Shown here one piece after another: positions 13,252 through 20,671 of a stretch of 35,337 nt of DNA. The stretch covers positions 1 through 35,337 of the forward strand of contig JANQNH010000007.1 in assembly GCA_028279655.1 (NCBI GenBank), read 5' to 3'. The notes under the pieces are model-generated. The model searched no databases. It saw only the letters and a program-made list of their open reading frames with translations, and was not told where the DNA came from. Positions within the stretch are counted from its first letter, which is position 1, and each line of letters begins with the position of its first letter. The position numbers were made by a program, and so were the translations under genes. The stretch is from Candidatus Nanoarchaeia archaeon (GTDB taxonomy: Archaea > Nanobdellota > Nanobdellia > Woesearchaeales > JACPBV01).

Positions 13252-13727
13252 ATTACTCGGGGCACAAAAATAGAAAAGATTTATAACTTGATAAATTTAT
13301 TTTAGTATTATGGATTCAAAAAGATATATTGCCTGTTGTGGAGCATATTGTAAAACTTGCAAACCATTCATTGAGGGCCATTGTAAGGGTTGCAAATTGG
13401 GCTTTGATACAGGTGAAAGAGACATCAATAGAGCCAAATGCAAAATCAAGTTGTGTTGCTTTAAAGATAAAAAATTTGATACTTGTGCTGATTGTTCTGA
13501 TTTTCCTTGTAAAATTTTAAAAACATTCTATGGAAAAGGCAGAAAAAGATATGAAAAAAGCATTGTTTTCGTTAAAGAAAAAGGATATTCAAAATTTATC
13601 AAAATAGCTAACAAGTGGAATGATTCTTGCGGTAAGTTAGGATAATTGTGCCCCTGCGTCATACGCTGCGGATTTCTTTCAGAAATCCTTGGGGACGCTG
13701 CGCTTTCGCTCCACTGCGTTACGCTCA
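13252..13727. mobile_element. Cassette 6: DUF3795 gene
   Basis: A short cassette with one inverted repeat visible: GGGGCACAA (13259-13267) with 13646-13654 (9 bp perfect, extended weakly outward). A GGATTTC/GAAATCC hairpin and a GCGCTTTCGCTC-type stretch fill the right end before site g. There is no separate outer repeat, so its ends are simpler than those of cassettes 2-5. Confidence 0.6.
13310..13645 (+). CDS. DUF3795-like Cys-rich protein
   Basis: A 111-residue protein with many cysteines in short pairs: ACCGAYCKTCKPF, HCKGCKLG, CKIKLCCF and CADCSDFPCKIL. This is the pattern of the DUF3795 family, thought to bind zinc, whose function is unknown. The C-terminal third is basic and helical. 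It is probably cytoplasmic. A TATA-like GATTTATAAC (about 13278-13287) lies upstream of ATG 13310. It is the only gene of cassette 6 and ends directly at the right repeat. The family call rests on Cys spacing; no biochemical role can be given. Confidence 0.7.
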   Translation: MDSKRYIACCGAYCKTCKPFIEGHCKGCKLGFDTGERDINRAKCKIKLCCFKDKKFDTCADCSDFPCKILKTFYGKGRKRYEKSIVFVKEKGYSKFIKIANKWNDSCGKLG

Positions 13728-13755
13728 CCCTCGTATAACAAAAGTTATGTTCAAT
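13728..13755 (+). repeat. dif-like site g
   Basis: Core CAAAAG (13739-13744, identical to site b), left arm ending GTATAA and right arm TTATGTTCAAT (13745-13755). That right arm differs at one base from the XerD arm of the E. coli dif site (TTATGTTAAAT). Confidence 0.75.
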
Positions 13756-13783
13756 TGAGGCTCAGCTAGCCTAGAAGCGTCAA

Positions 13784-14179
13784 TCAATCCTTAAGTTTAT
13801 CCCTGATTGACCTCAATAATGGTTGAAAAGTAGTTTCAGCAATGGAAATTACGTCTTGTACTTCCTGTAATTTAGGTTTGTATCCATAATAATTAATGTT
13901 ATGTCTTAATCTTCTAAGATTATCGATAAGATTTACTGGCCTATCAGTCTGAACTTTAACCTTCGTAAGTTCTTTTATTGGAGCTATATGATCTTCAGAT
14001 TCCATCCCTTTCATAACTAGTAATGCATCACCAAGCATCCTAAAACATTCATAGATATTTCTTACGATAGTTGTTCCAGCTTCTTCTGTTGCATTCATAG
14101 ATAATGTAAATTTCATATCTCTTTCAGCAGCATCGATAATACTTGATGCATTCTTTCTATCTGGTCTTTTATATCTCAT
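13784..14179 (-). CDS. HEPN protein of an MNT-HEPN toxin-antitoxin pair
   Basis: A 131-residue all-helical protein. NLIDNLRRLRHNINYYGY (residues about 83-100) holds the Arg/His patch of HEPN proteins (Arg89, Arg90, His93), spaced more tightly than the usual R-x4-6-H, and a following YYGY like the R/H-x-Y motif of MNT-partnered HEPN toxins. It shares one base with the stop codon of the upstream nucleotidyltransferase (TAATG overlap), so the two are translationally coupled. The expected role is an RNase toxin silenced by AMP transfer from its partner, known for MNT-HEPN pairs. Activity here is inference. Confidence 0.65.
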   Translation of the reverse strand: MRYKRPDRKNASSIIDAAERDMKFTLSMNATEEAGTTIVRNIYECFRMLGDALLVMKGMESEDHIAPIKELTKVKVQTDRPVNLIDNLRRLRHNINYYGYKPKLQEVQDVISIAETTFQPLLRSIRDKLKD

Positions 14180-14766
14180 TAGGGTCTAACCTCTAGAAAA
14201 CCTTCAAGCACTATCCCATTCGCAATATTAGAGAATAGATTTAAATCAATCTTATTTCTTGAGAAAATATGCAAATTTATCTTAACATTATCTCTAAAAC
14301 CGAATTTTGGAATTTCCCCTAATTCAACAATTCTAACTTCTTCATCATCCGAAACCTCAACAGCAATATCAACATCACTTTTATCATTATCATCTCCCTT
14401 CCGATAACTTCCAAAAAGAACAATCGACTTTGCATTGCCGACAATTTTTAAGATATGATCTCTCAATCCACCATAATAAGCGCCATAGATCATAGCTAAA
14501 TTAAAAGAGATTTTAGTAGTTAAATTATAAGGATGATCCAAATTGCAGCTAATTCTCCATGTTTTTCCATAGATTTCTTTACTCAGAAATCCTTCTTCAA
14601 CAAGATCATTAATTATCTTTTTTGCGGTAGTTTTTGATATTTTTAGATCAGATGCTAAATCATTTAATCCTGTTTCGATACCAGGAAATGAAAAAAACCA
14701 GTACAAAACCTTCTGATAGGCCTCATTTAATTCCATTAATTCTATTTTCCTTAACTTTTCAACCAT
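14179..14766 (-). CDS. wHTH-MNT nucleotidyltransferase antitoxin
   Basis: A 195-residue protein with an N-terminal winged helix (residues about 15-70: LNDLASDLKISKTTAKKII as helix-turn-helix) and a minimal nucleotidyltransferase domain. The domain's catalytic motif is LFGSYRKGDDNDKSDVDIAVE, with Gly119-Ser120, Asp131 and Asp133. MNT antitoxins transfer AMP to their HEPN partner. The fused DNA-binding domain lets this one also repress its own promoter, where a TTACC/GGTAA palindrome lies. ATG 14766 is about 25-30 nt from a minus-strand TATA (14788-14799), so it is probably leaderless. Confidence 0.75.
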   Translation of the reverse strand: MVEKLRKIELMELNEAYQKVLYWFFSFPGIETGLNDLASDLKISKTTAKKIINDLVEEGFLSKEIYGKTWRISCNLDHPYNLTTKISFNLAMIYGAYYGGLRDHILKIVGNAKSIVLFGSYRKGDDNDKSDVDIAVEVSDDEEVRIVELGEIPKFGFRDNVKINLHIFSRNKIDLNLFSNIANGIVLEGFLEVRP

Positions 14767-14820
14767 GTTATATATGGTAACATTAACTACTATATAAATC
14801 TTTCTGTTACCAATTGGTAA
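14767..14820 (-). promoter_or_regulatory. promoter and operator of the MNT-HEPN pair
   Basis: A minus-strand TATA-like element (14788-14799, GATTTATATAGT on that strand) lies next to the perfect palindrome TTACCAATTGGTAA (14807-14820). A further GGTAAC/GTTAC pairing lies near 14776. This is a fitting operator for the winged-helix domain of the encoded antitoxin. Confidence 0.5.
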
Positions 14821-14988
14821 TATTTAGAACCATATGAATTTTATGAGAACCACATACATCTTAAGTCTGGCTAGCTGAGCTTCAACTCGAAAATCCTAAA
14901 AACTTTATTTATACAAGCTTAAAACAGTTTTTATGAATTTTCTTTTTTTCCTCCCAAATTAATCCCTTCGGGAGTGTAAGGTCAGAAA

Positions 14989-15016
14989 AAAGAACATAAC
15001 AAGTTTTAAATACAAT
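14989..15016 (+). repeat. dif-like site h (last, overlaps a promoter)
   Basis: Core CAAGTT (15000-15005), left arm ending AACATAA and right arm TTAAATACAAT (15006-15016). The right arm also serves as the TATA box (AGTTTTAAATAC) of the next gene, so this match could partly be promoter sequence. It marks the right limit of the array: AT-rich accessory genes end here and chromosome-like genes begin. Confidence 0.5.
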
Positions 15017-15036
15017 ATTAAATTCCAGACTGGATA

Positions 15037-15639
15037 ATGGAACATGAAACTTCAGGATTAAGGGATATCTTGTATGTCGCTGGGGCTACAGCAGCCCATG
15101 GCAGGCCATTTTGGCCTGGTGGTGTAGTAGTTCAAGAAGATGATGAAATGCCACCTTTTTTTAGAAAAGATAGCGAAGTTGGAATAGCTCTTGAGACTGA
15201 TTGCGAAGTTGGTGAAGTTTTGGATTCTTTAGTTAGTGACTATGATAACGGGCTTCTTTCTGCCTATGGCTCACCGACATTCACAGCTTTTTTCAAATCC
15301 GAATCATACGATAAAAGCCCTCCGTGGGAAATCTCAGCAGAATGCAATCCTGATTTTGCAAAAGAGCTGCATCAGTTTAATGAAGACAGAAGACAGGGAA
15401 AATTTAAGCTTAATTCTTTCAGGTTTGGTAATCAAAGCGAGGATGGTTATAGCACAATCTTCAACGCCTTTGGGAGCATATGTTCTTTATACATTACACA
15501 AAGAACTACAGAGGGGGAATTAAGTTCATTTGTCCATGGATATATCAGCTCTCCTGTACTGGGAGTATACCCTTATCATCAAGAATGTAGTGAGGAGGTC
15601 CCAATTGCAGAATTGCCGCGAATAATTAAAAGAATTTGA
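15037..15639 (+). CDS. unknown 200-aa protein
   Basis: A 200-residue acidic protein of mixed alpha/beta character, with no transmembrane segment, signal peptide or recognised motif. Features are an N-terminal GATAAHGRPFWPGG loop and a strand-rich C-terminal third (SICSLYITQRT...SSFVHGYIS). ATG 15037 lies 28 nt from a TATA-like AGTTTTAAATAC (15002-15013), so it should be leaderless. Its base composition is closer to the chromosomal genes that follow than to the cassettes. It converges with proB, with 4 nt between stops. No function is proposed. Confidence 0.55.
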   Translation: MEHETSGLRDILYVAGATAAHGRPFWPGGVVVQEDDEMPPFFRKDSEVGIALETDCEVGEVLDSLVSDYDNGLLSAYGSPTFTAFFKSESYDKSPPWEISAECNPDFAKELHQFNEDRRQGKFKLNSFRFGNQSEDGYSTIFNAFGSICSLYITQRTTEGELSSFVHGYISSPVLGVYPYHQECSEEVPIAELPRIIKRI

Positions 15640-15643
15640 TTGT

Positions 15644-16690
15644 TCAGACCAAAACAAGATTTTCACTCTTAACTATAACCGTTCCCTTCTTTCCCTTTAG
15701 TTTTCTTAATTCATTAGAGGAATAGTCAACTACACCTTTGGCCATATCGTTTATATCTACTATATCTCCTTTATCGAAATCGCCTGATATCCCATCAACA
15801 CCAACTGCAAGCAGGCTTGACTTTCCTTTCAATAAGACGTCCTGTGCGCATTCATTGACCACTATCCTGCCTTTAGCCTTAGAGAACTTTACCCATCTTT
15901 CACGGTTGCTTAACTTGACCTTAGCTATGAACAAGGTGCCTTCTTTCCCAGAAAGGGCCTTGCTCAGGATGTTTTTCTTCTTCCCATCACATATGACCAT
16001 GTCACAGCCAGCATCCATAGCAAGCTTCGCTGCCTTTATCTTAGTAATCATCCCACCTACTGCAAATGCGCTTCCGGATTTACCGGCAGCCCTTTCTATC
16101 TCTTTTGTAATTGAGCTTACTTCTTTTATCAGCTTAGCACCCTTATTGGTCTTTGGATTCCTATCATATAATCCATCTATATCAGAAAGCATGATAAGAA
16201 GATCAGCATTTACTTTAGAAGCCACAAGAGCCGACAGCTTATCATTGTCTCCAAAAGTGGCATCGATCTCATCAACAGATATAACATCATTCTCATTGAT
16301 TATCGGAACAACACCTAAGGAGATAAGCTTGTTTACAGCCTTCCTCAGGTTAAGGTATCTCTTCCTGTTTGAAAAATCCTCATAAGTTAGAAGGATCTGG
16401 GCAACCTTTACACCATACCTTGAAAATGAATCATGATAAGCCCCCATAACGCTTCCCTGGCCTACAGCTGCCAGTGCCTGCCTCACCTCGATCTCCCGAG
16501 ATTTCTTAACACCAAGCTCCATGCAACCTGCACCTATAGCTCCAGAGGTTACAATCAAAACCTCCATGCCTTTCTTCTTTAATGAGGATATCTGGCTGGC
16601 AATATCATTAATCCGATCTACTCTCAATCCGCAGAGCTTATCAGTAAGAAGATTCGTTCCTATTTTTACCACTATTCTTTTATTACTCAT
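15644..16690 (-). CDS. proB: glutamate 5-kinase
   Basis: A 348-residue protein. The amino-acid-kinase domain (residues 1-255) has VVKIGTNLL at the start, VTSGAIGAG, the catalytic region PIINENDVIS and GTGG-like SAFAVGGMITKI. A PUA domain follows (about 265-348, from the KAKGRIVVNECA region). It phosphorylates glutamate with ATP as the first step of proline synthesis. It is the last gene of the minus-strand proC-proA-marC-proB cluster, 39 nt after marC. The family is usually feedback-inhibited by proline. Confidence 0.95.
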   Translation of the reverse strand: MSNKRIVVKIGTNLLTDKLCGLRVDRINDIASQISSLKKKGMEVLIVTSGAIGAGCMELGVKKSREIEVRQALAAVGQGSVMGAYHDSFSRYGVKVAQILLTYEDFSNRKRYLNLRKAVNKLISLGVVPIINENDVISVDEIDATFGDNDKLSALVASKVNADLLIMLSDIDGLYDRNPKTNKGAKLIKEVSSITKEIERAAGKSGSAFAVGGMITKIKAAKLAMDAGCDMVICDGKKKNILSKALSGKEGTLFIAKVKLSNRERWVKFSKAKGRIVVNECAQDVLLKGKSSLLAVGVDGISGDFDKGDIVDINDMAKGVVDYSSNELRKLKGKKGTVIVKSENLVLV

Positions 16691-16729
16691 AACCAGAAAA
16701 AAACTAACTCTATATATAAAAACTTCGTT

Positions 16730-17311
16730 TTAAATCGACCTGACCACAGAAATTATCCCTGACTTGATAAACTCCACAGAGATTGCCGCCAGCACCAGCC
16801 CCATTATCCTTGAAGCCACCATAGCCCAGTGTGCTCCTATCAATTTATAGATCTGTCCGGAAAACCTAAGTATCAGCCACACACAAAGAAGGGAAAGAAC
16901 AGCGGCCACAAAGGTGATAAAAACCCCAAACTCAGTTACCAGGATCAATGTCGAGGTTATAGTCCCTGGCCCTATAAGCAGCGGAGTCCCCATAGGAACT
17001 GCAGAGATATCCTTATGTTTATGTATCCCTGTGTGGATATCAAGAAGATAACTGATAGCGATGATCAAAAGGATTATTCCCCCTCCGATCTGGAATGTAT
17101 CTAACCCTATATTGAAGAACTTAAAGATATAGACTCCAAAGAACAAAAATGCAAACAAAAGGATAGAAGCAACAAATAAAATCTCATTCACTATCTGCAT
17201 TCTTTTCCTTGTGTCCATCCCTCTTGAAAGCCCTATAAAGACAGTAAGGTTCCCTATAGGGTTGATGATAACAAACAGGGTTATAAATGCCTTTAATATC
17301 TCCTGCTCCAT
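16730..17311 (-). CDS. MarC/UPF0056 family membrane protein
   Basis: A 193-residue integral membrane protein with about six hydrophobic segments and the MarC-family signature FVIINPIGNLTVFIGLS near the N-terminus and PLLIGPGTITSTLILV in the middle. Family members are inner-membrane proteins of unclear transport function. The gene starts 1 nt after proA ends and lies before proB, so it is in the middle of a proline operon. A link to proline or osmolyte export is possible but is inference only. Confidence 0.85.
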   Translation of the reverse strand: MEQEILKAFITLFVIINPIGNLTVFIGLSRGMDTRKRMQIVNEILFVASILLFAFLFFGVYIFKFFNIGLDTFQIGGGIILLIIAISYLLDIHTGIHKHKDISAVPMGTPLLIGPGTITSTLILVTEFGVFITFVAAVLSLLCVWLILRFSGQIYKLIGAHWAMVASRIMGLVLAAISVEFIKSGIISVVRSI

Positions 17312-17312
17312 A

Positions 17313-18614
17313 TTACCCTTTTAGTCTTTTATGTTTAAATTTCTTTCCTTTTTTACCACTATATTCTGAGACGATATGCCCATCGCCTGTAAGAACATAC
17401 TTATAGATAACAAGGCCTTCTAACCCAACCGGACCCCTTGCATGGATCTTGTTGGTTGAGATTCCAACCTCTGCTCCTAACCCATACCTATAACCATCGC
17501 TGAACCTGGTACTGCAGTTCCACATCACAGAACCCGAATCTACCAGGTCGATAAACTTCAATGCATTCAGTTTCTTTTCAGTTACAATACAGTCAGTATG
17601 TCCAGATCCATACCTGTTTATGTGCCCTATAGCCTCATCTATATCGTCAACTACCTTTATAGAAAGTACAAAATCCCCGTACTCTGTACTCCAGTCCTTT
17701 TCAGTTGCTTTCTTAACACCTTTCAGTATCTTCCTGACAGCACTATCCCCTCTAAGCTCAACATCCTCCCTCCCATACTCTTTAGCCAACCTGGGCAATA
17801 TCCTCTTAGCAACAGACCTATGGGCCAAAAGAGTCTCCATGGCATTGCATACAGCAGGATATTGGCATTTGGAATCAAAACATATCCTTATGGCCTTCTC
17901 AATATCAGCATCCTTATCAACATAGACATGACATATACCGTCTGCATGCCCCATAACAGGGATCTTGGTATTCCCCTGTATAAACTTGACAAACTTGTTA
18001 GAACCCCTGGGAATGATAAGATCGATAAAATCATCCATCTTCAGGACCTCTTTTACCTCTTCTCGTGTCTCCAATAGCTGCACTGAATCTACTGGCATAC
18101 CTTTGTTATCCAATATTGATTTACGGATTATATCTACTAGGACCTTATTAGTATTTATAGCTTCCTTCCCACCTTTTAACAGTACTGCATTTCCAGATTT
18201 GATTGCTAGAGCAGATATCTGGACAACCACCTCTGGCCTTGACTCGAAAATGCAGGCAATCACGCCTATGGGAACACTGATCTTCTCTAAGATAAGACCC
18301 TTGTCAAGCTCTGTCTTCTGAAGTACCTTTCCTGATGGGTCCTCTAATTTAGCCACGCTCCTGACCATAGCTGCCATCTCATTTATCTTCTTATCATCCA
18401 CCATCAGTCTCTTCATCATAGCAGATGATATCTTGCCTTCACTCGACCTTAGGTCAATACCATTAGCTTCTATTATCCTTTCTTTATTCATCAGGATATC
18501 CTCGGCTAACTCGTACAATACAACATCCTTTACTTCTGAATCTATCGATCCCAACCTTATGGACGCTTCCCTGGCTTTCTCGCATTGTTCTAAAACCTTA
18601 TGCCTTAGCTTCAT
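17313..18614 (-). CDS. proA: gamma-glutamyl phosphate reductase
   Basis: A 433-residue aldehyde-dehydrogenase-fold enzyme. It shows IPIGVIACIFESRPEV-type sequence for cofactor binding, the active-site region CQYPAVCNAMETLL with the catalytic Cys, and the C-terminal GLGAEVGISTNKIHARGPVGLEGL typical of ProA. It reduces gamma-glutamyl phosphate with NADPH to glutamate semialdehyde. It overlaps proC by 4 nt upstream and is 1 nt from marC, so it is in one transcript. Length fits the family. Confidence 0.96.
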   Translation of the reverse strand: MKLRHKVLEQCEKAREASIRLGSIDSEVKDVVLYELAEDILMNKERIIEANGIDLRSSEGKISSAMMKRLMVDDKKINEMAAMVRSVAKLEDPSGKVLQKTELDKGLILEKISVPIGVIACIFESRPEVVVQISALAIKSGNAVLLKGGKEAINTNKVLVDIIRKSILDNKGMPVDSVQLLETREEVKEVLKMDDFIDLIIPRGSNKFVKFIQGNTKIPVMGHADGICHVYVDKDADIEKAIRICFDSKCQYPAVCNAMETLLAHRSVAKRILPRLAKEYGREDVELRGDSAVRKILKGVKKATEKDWSTEYGDFVLSIKVVDDIDEAIGHINRYGSGHTDCIVTEKKLNALKFIDLVDSGSVMWNCSTRFSDGYRYGLGAEVGISTNKIHARGPVGLEGLVIYKYVLTGDGHIVSEYSGKKGKKFKHKRLKG

Positions 18615-19402
18615 TTTCCAAGCTCCCTGCTACGTGCTGCAGCCCTCTTAACAGTCTTGATAAGGATATCTTTAACATCAGAGTTCTCCAATACCTCCCT
18701 ACCAGCTACAGTTGTGCCTTTAGGAGACGAGACCATATTGACCAGCTCATCCGTACTAATTCCAGACTCTATCAGCAATTTTGAAGTACCTAAAAAGGTC
18801 TGCAACGTAAGCTCAGTGGCTACTTCCTTTGTCAATCCTGACTTGATCCCTCCTTCCACCATCCCCTCGATCATCCTGGCAACAAAAGCAGGCCCTGAGC
18901 CTGATAGGCCAGTAACTCCGTCAAGCATATCTTCCTTTAGGTAAAAGGCCTTCCCAGCAGAACCAAGTATCTTTTCAACTATCTTGATGTCCCTGTCATT
19001 TACTCCCTTGCCCACTGCAAATCCAGCTGCCATCTCTCCTACAAGACAGGGAGTATTTGGCATTACCCTGACAACCTTCGCTTTCTTGAGTTTGCTTTCT
19101 ATCCTTTTTAGTCTGACACCTGCTGCTATAGATATAACCAGCTTACCATCAGCAACATCATTGATATCCTCCAGAACAGTATCCATAACCTGTGGCTTCA
19201 CAGCCAAAATTATAACATCGCTTTTCTCAACAACTTTCTGATTATTGTTAGTGATCCCAACTCCAAGATCCTCCCTCACAAGATTCAGCCTATCGATACT
19301 TACATCAGATACAACGATAGATTTGGATAACTTAGCCTTCCTTATAGAATTAACCAAGGCAAAGGCCATATTTCCAGATCCGATAAAACCTATTTTATAC
19401 AT
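18611..19402 (-). CDS. proC: pyrroline-5-carboxylate reductase
   Basis: A 263-residue protein from the ATG at 19402, with GFIGSGNMAFAL (Rossmann NADPH site), VRVMPNTPCLVGEM, VTGLSGSGPAFVA and SPKGTTVAGREVLE (family SPGGTT motif) in order. It reduces P5C to proline. I prefer ATG 19402 over the longer frame because it has GAGGGA 6-7 nt upstream, a TATA-like ATTTATATATAA further up, and the protein then begins exactly at the Rossmann strand. It is the first gene of the proline operon. Confidence 0.96.
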   Translation of the reverse strand: MYKIGFIGSGNMAFALVNSIRKAKLSKSIVVSDVSIDRLNLVREDLGVGITNNNQKVVEKSDVIILAVKPQVMDTVLEDINDVADGKLVISIAAGVRLKRIESKLKKAKVVRVMPNTPCLVGEMAAGFAVGKGVNDRDIKIVEKILGSAGKAFYLKEDMLDGVTGLSGSGPAFVARMIEGMVEGGIKSGLTKEVATELTLQTFLGTSKLLIESGISTDELVNMVSSPKGTTVAGREVLENSDVKDILIKTVKRAAARSRELGK

Positions 19403-19523
19403 ATTAAGTCCCTCGATTTGATTATATATAAATATTTGTATTAAACAGGAACAGCCCATATTAAACAACAAAATATTTATATGCTCCTCTAGGTTTTTAT
19501 CCCAAAAACTCTTAATTATCACT

Positions 19524-20096
19524 ATGATAGCCCCAAACAATGCTGATGAACTAGAAGGTCCGTTAACACTAAAACAGCTTACAGAATATTTCTGCCTTCA
19601 TATGAATAACGGTCTAAAGGCCATGATTATAGGTATAGCCAATGGAAAATTCATCCCAATAACATCCATCGATGATGTTGCTCAGGAAGTTTTTCTTAAG
19701 ATCCACAAAGCAGCATTAAGAAACCCCCACCAGGTTGTTGACAAACCAAATGCCTATCTAGCTAGAACCATCTATAGGGGATGCACAGATTATCATAGAA
19801 AACATAAAAAGAAAGAAGGAACAAATATTGACTGGGGAGATGAATCATATGATAAACTATCACACCATGGGTATATGCCTCAAGAACCAGGGCCAGTAAC
19901 AGAAGCCATCGACAGGCTTAACCCAAAGCAGAGAGAAGCAATGTACCTCCACTATTGGTTAGGTCTATCGTTTAAAGAAATGGCTGATAAGTTAGATGTT
20001 CCAGTAAAAACCCTGTTGAGCAGGACTCAGCGGGGCCGTCAGATCATTCATGAATATCTCACCTTAAGACCTGAATATGCCAGACTTCAAAGATGA
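19524..20096 (+). CDS. ECF-type sigma-70-like protein
   Basis: A 190-residue protein with both core domains of ECF sigma factors. The sigma-2-like region is at about 48-95 (IDDVAQEVFLKIHKAA..., then AYLARTIYRGCTDYHRKHKK). The sigma-4-like region is at about 130-180 (LNPKQREAMYLHYWLGLSFKEMADKL with helix-turn-helix VPVKTLLSRTQRGRQII). In bacteria these direct RNA polymerase to special promoters. Archaeal RNA polymerase uses TBP/TFB, so here it may be a repurposed DNA-binding regulator. It is divergent from proC, with a TATA-like ATATTTATATGC in the gap. There is no adjacent anti-sigma gene. Confidence 0.8.
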   Translation: MIAPNNADELEGPLTLKQLTEYFCLHMNNGLKAMIIGIANGKFIPITSIDDVAQEVFLKIHKAALRNPHQVVDKPNAYLARTIYRGCTDYHRKHKKKEGTNIDWGDESYDKLSHHGYMPQEPGPVTEAIDRLNPKQREAMYLHYWLGLSFKEMADKLDVPVKTLLSRTQRGRQIIHEYLTLRPEYARLQR

Positions 20097-20148
20097 TACC
20101 CCCAGATTGAAAAGTATTTAAATACCCTATGATTATTCTCTCATTAAA

Positions 20149-20625
20149 ATGTTGATCATAGCCCTGATGTACTCAGATCCTGAAGTACTTGAAAAGGTAA
20201 AGCACATCCTGATAGAGGAATTCCAGGATATCAAAGCAGAGTCTAAGCCTTATCTGTTTGACCAATTTACCAATTACTACGAAAAGGAGATGGGAAAAAA
20301 CCTCCAAAAAGAGTTTCTCATCTTCAAAAAACAAGTAAAGAAACAGGATCTGATAAGGATTAAGCACAAAACCACAGAGATTGAGAAAAAGTTCGCTGTA
20401 AACAATAACCGTGTTATAAATCTAGATCCAGGATATATAAACCAAGAGGAACTTGTTCTGGCTTCATTCAAGAAAGGAACCAACTACAAGGAAAATCTAG
20501 GCGAAGAGGTATATGCCCATAAAGTGATACGATTCAAGGATCGCGAACCGACAATATTCTGGCATACCTTCCCAGATTATAGGGAAAAAGAAAACCAAGA
20601 ATTCTTCATTCAGAATCTAATCTAA
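20149..20625 (+). CDS. DUF4416 family protein
   Basis: A 158-residue protein matching the DUF4416 pattern: an N-terminal LIIALMYSD, then FTNYYEKEMGKNLQKEF, IKHKTTEIEKKF, RVINLDPGYIN.EELVLAS and a C-terminal ...WHTFPDYR. Function is unknown. The strongly conserved NLDPGY suggests an enzyme active site. ATG 20149 has a TATA-like GTATTTAAATAC (20112-20123) about 30 nt upstream. It is probably monocistronic. Confidence 0.8.
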   Translation: MLIIALMYSDPEVLEKVKHILIEEFQDIKAESKPYLFDQFTNYYEKEMGKNLQKEFLIFKKQVKKQDLIRIKHKTTEIEKKFAVNNNRVINLDPGYINQEELVLASFKKGTNYKENLGEEVYAHKVIRFKDREPTIFWHTFPDYREKENQEFFIQNLI

Positions 20626-20671
20626 CCATAACACAACCTATAGAGAATAATCTAAAGCCAATCTTGTCCAT

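Larger units (their letters stand above)
13756..14988. mobile_element. Cassette 7: HEPN-MNT toxin-antitoxin
   Basis: Its private repeat TTGAGGCTCAGCTAGCC (13755-13771) matches 14869-14885 in reverse complement with one mismatch in 17. The right tail (14886-14988) has an AAAAACT/AGTTTTT hairpin (14897-14903 with 14929-14935) and a TCCC-TTCG-GGGA hairpin near 14963. There is only one repeat pair, as in cassette 6. Confidence 0.65.

Noticed and set aside
105..15016. Classical integron with attC sites
   Set aside because: Integron attC stems lie whole between genes, with R and L boxes and an AAC...GTT outer pair 60-140 nt apart. Here AAC and GTT are only 2-4 nt apart, and the inverted repeats flank each gene instead. 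No IntI-like gene is in the window. The idea of cassette mobility is kept, the name is not.
321..15034. TCCAGACTGGA at 321-331 and 15024-15034 as paired array boundaries
   Set aside because: An 11-base self-complementary match at both ends of the array is tempting, but the left copy is inside cassette 1, not at a boundary. Two occurrences of such a short palindrome in 35 kb can be chance.
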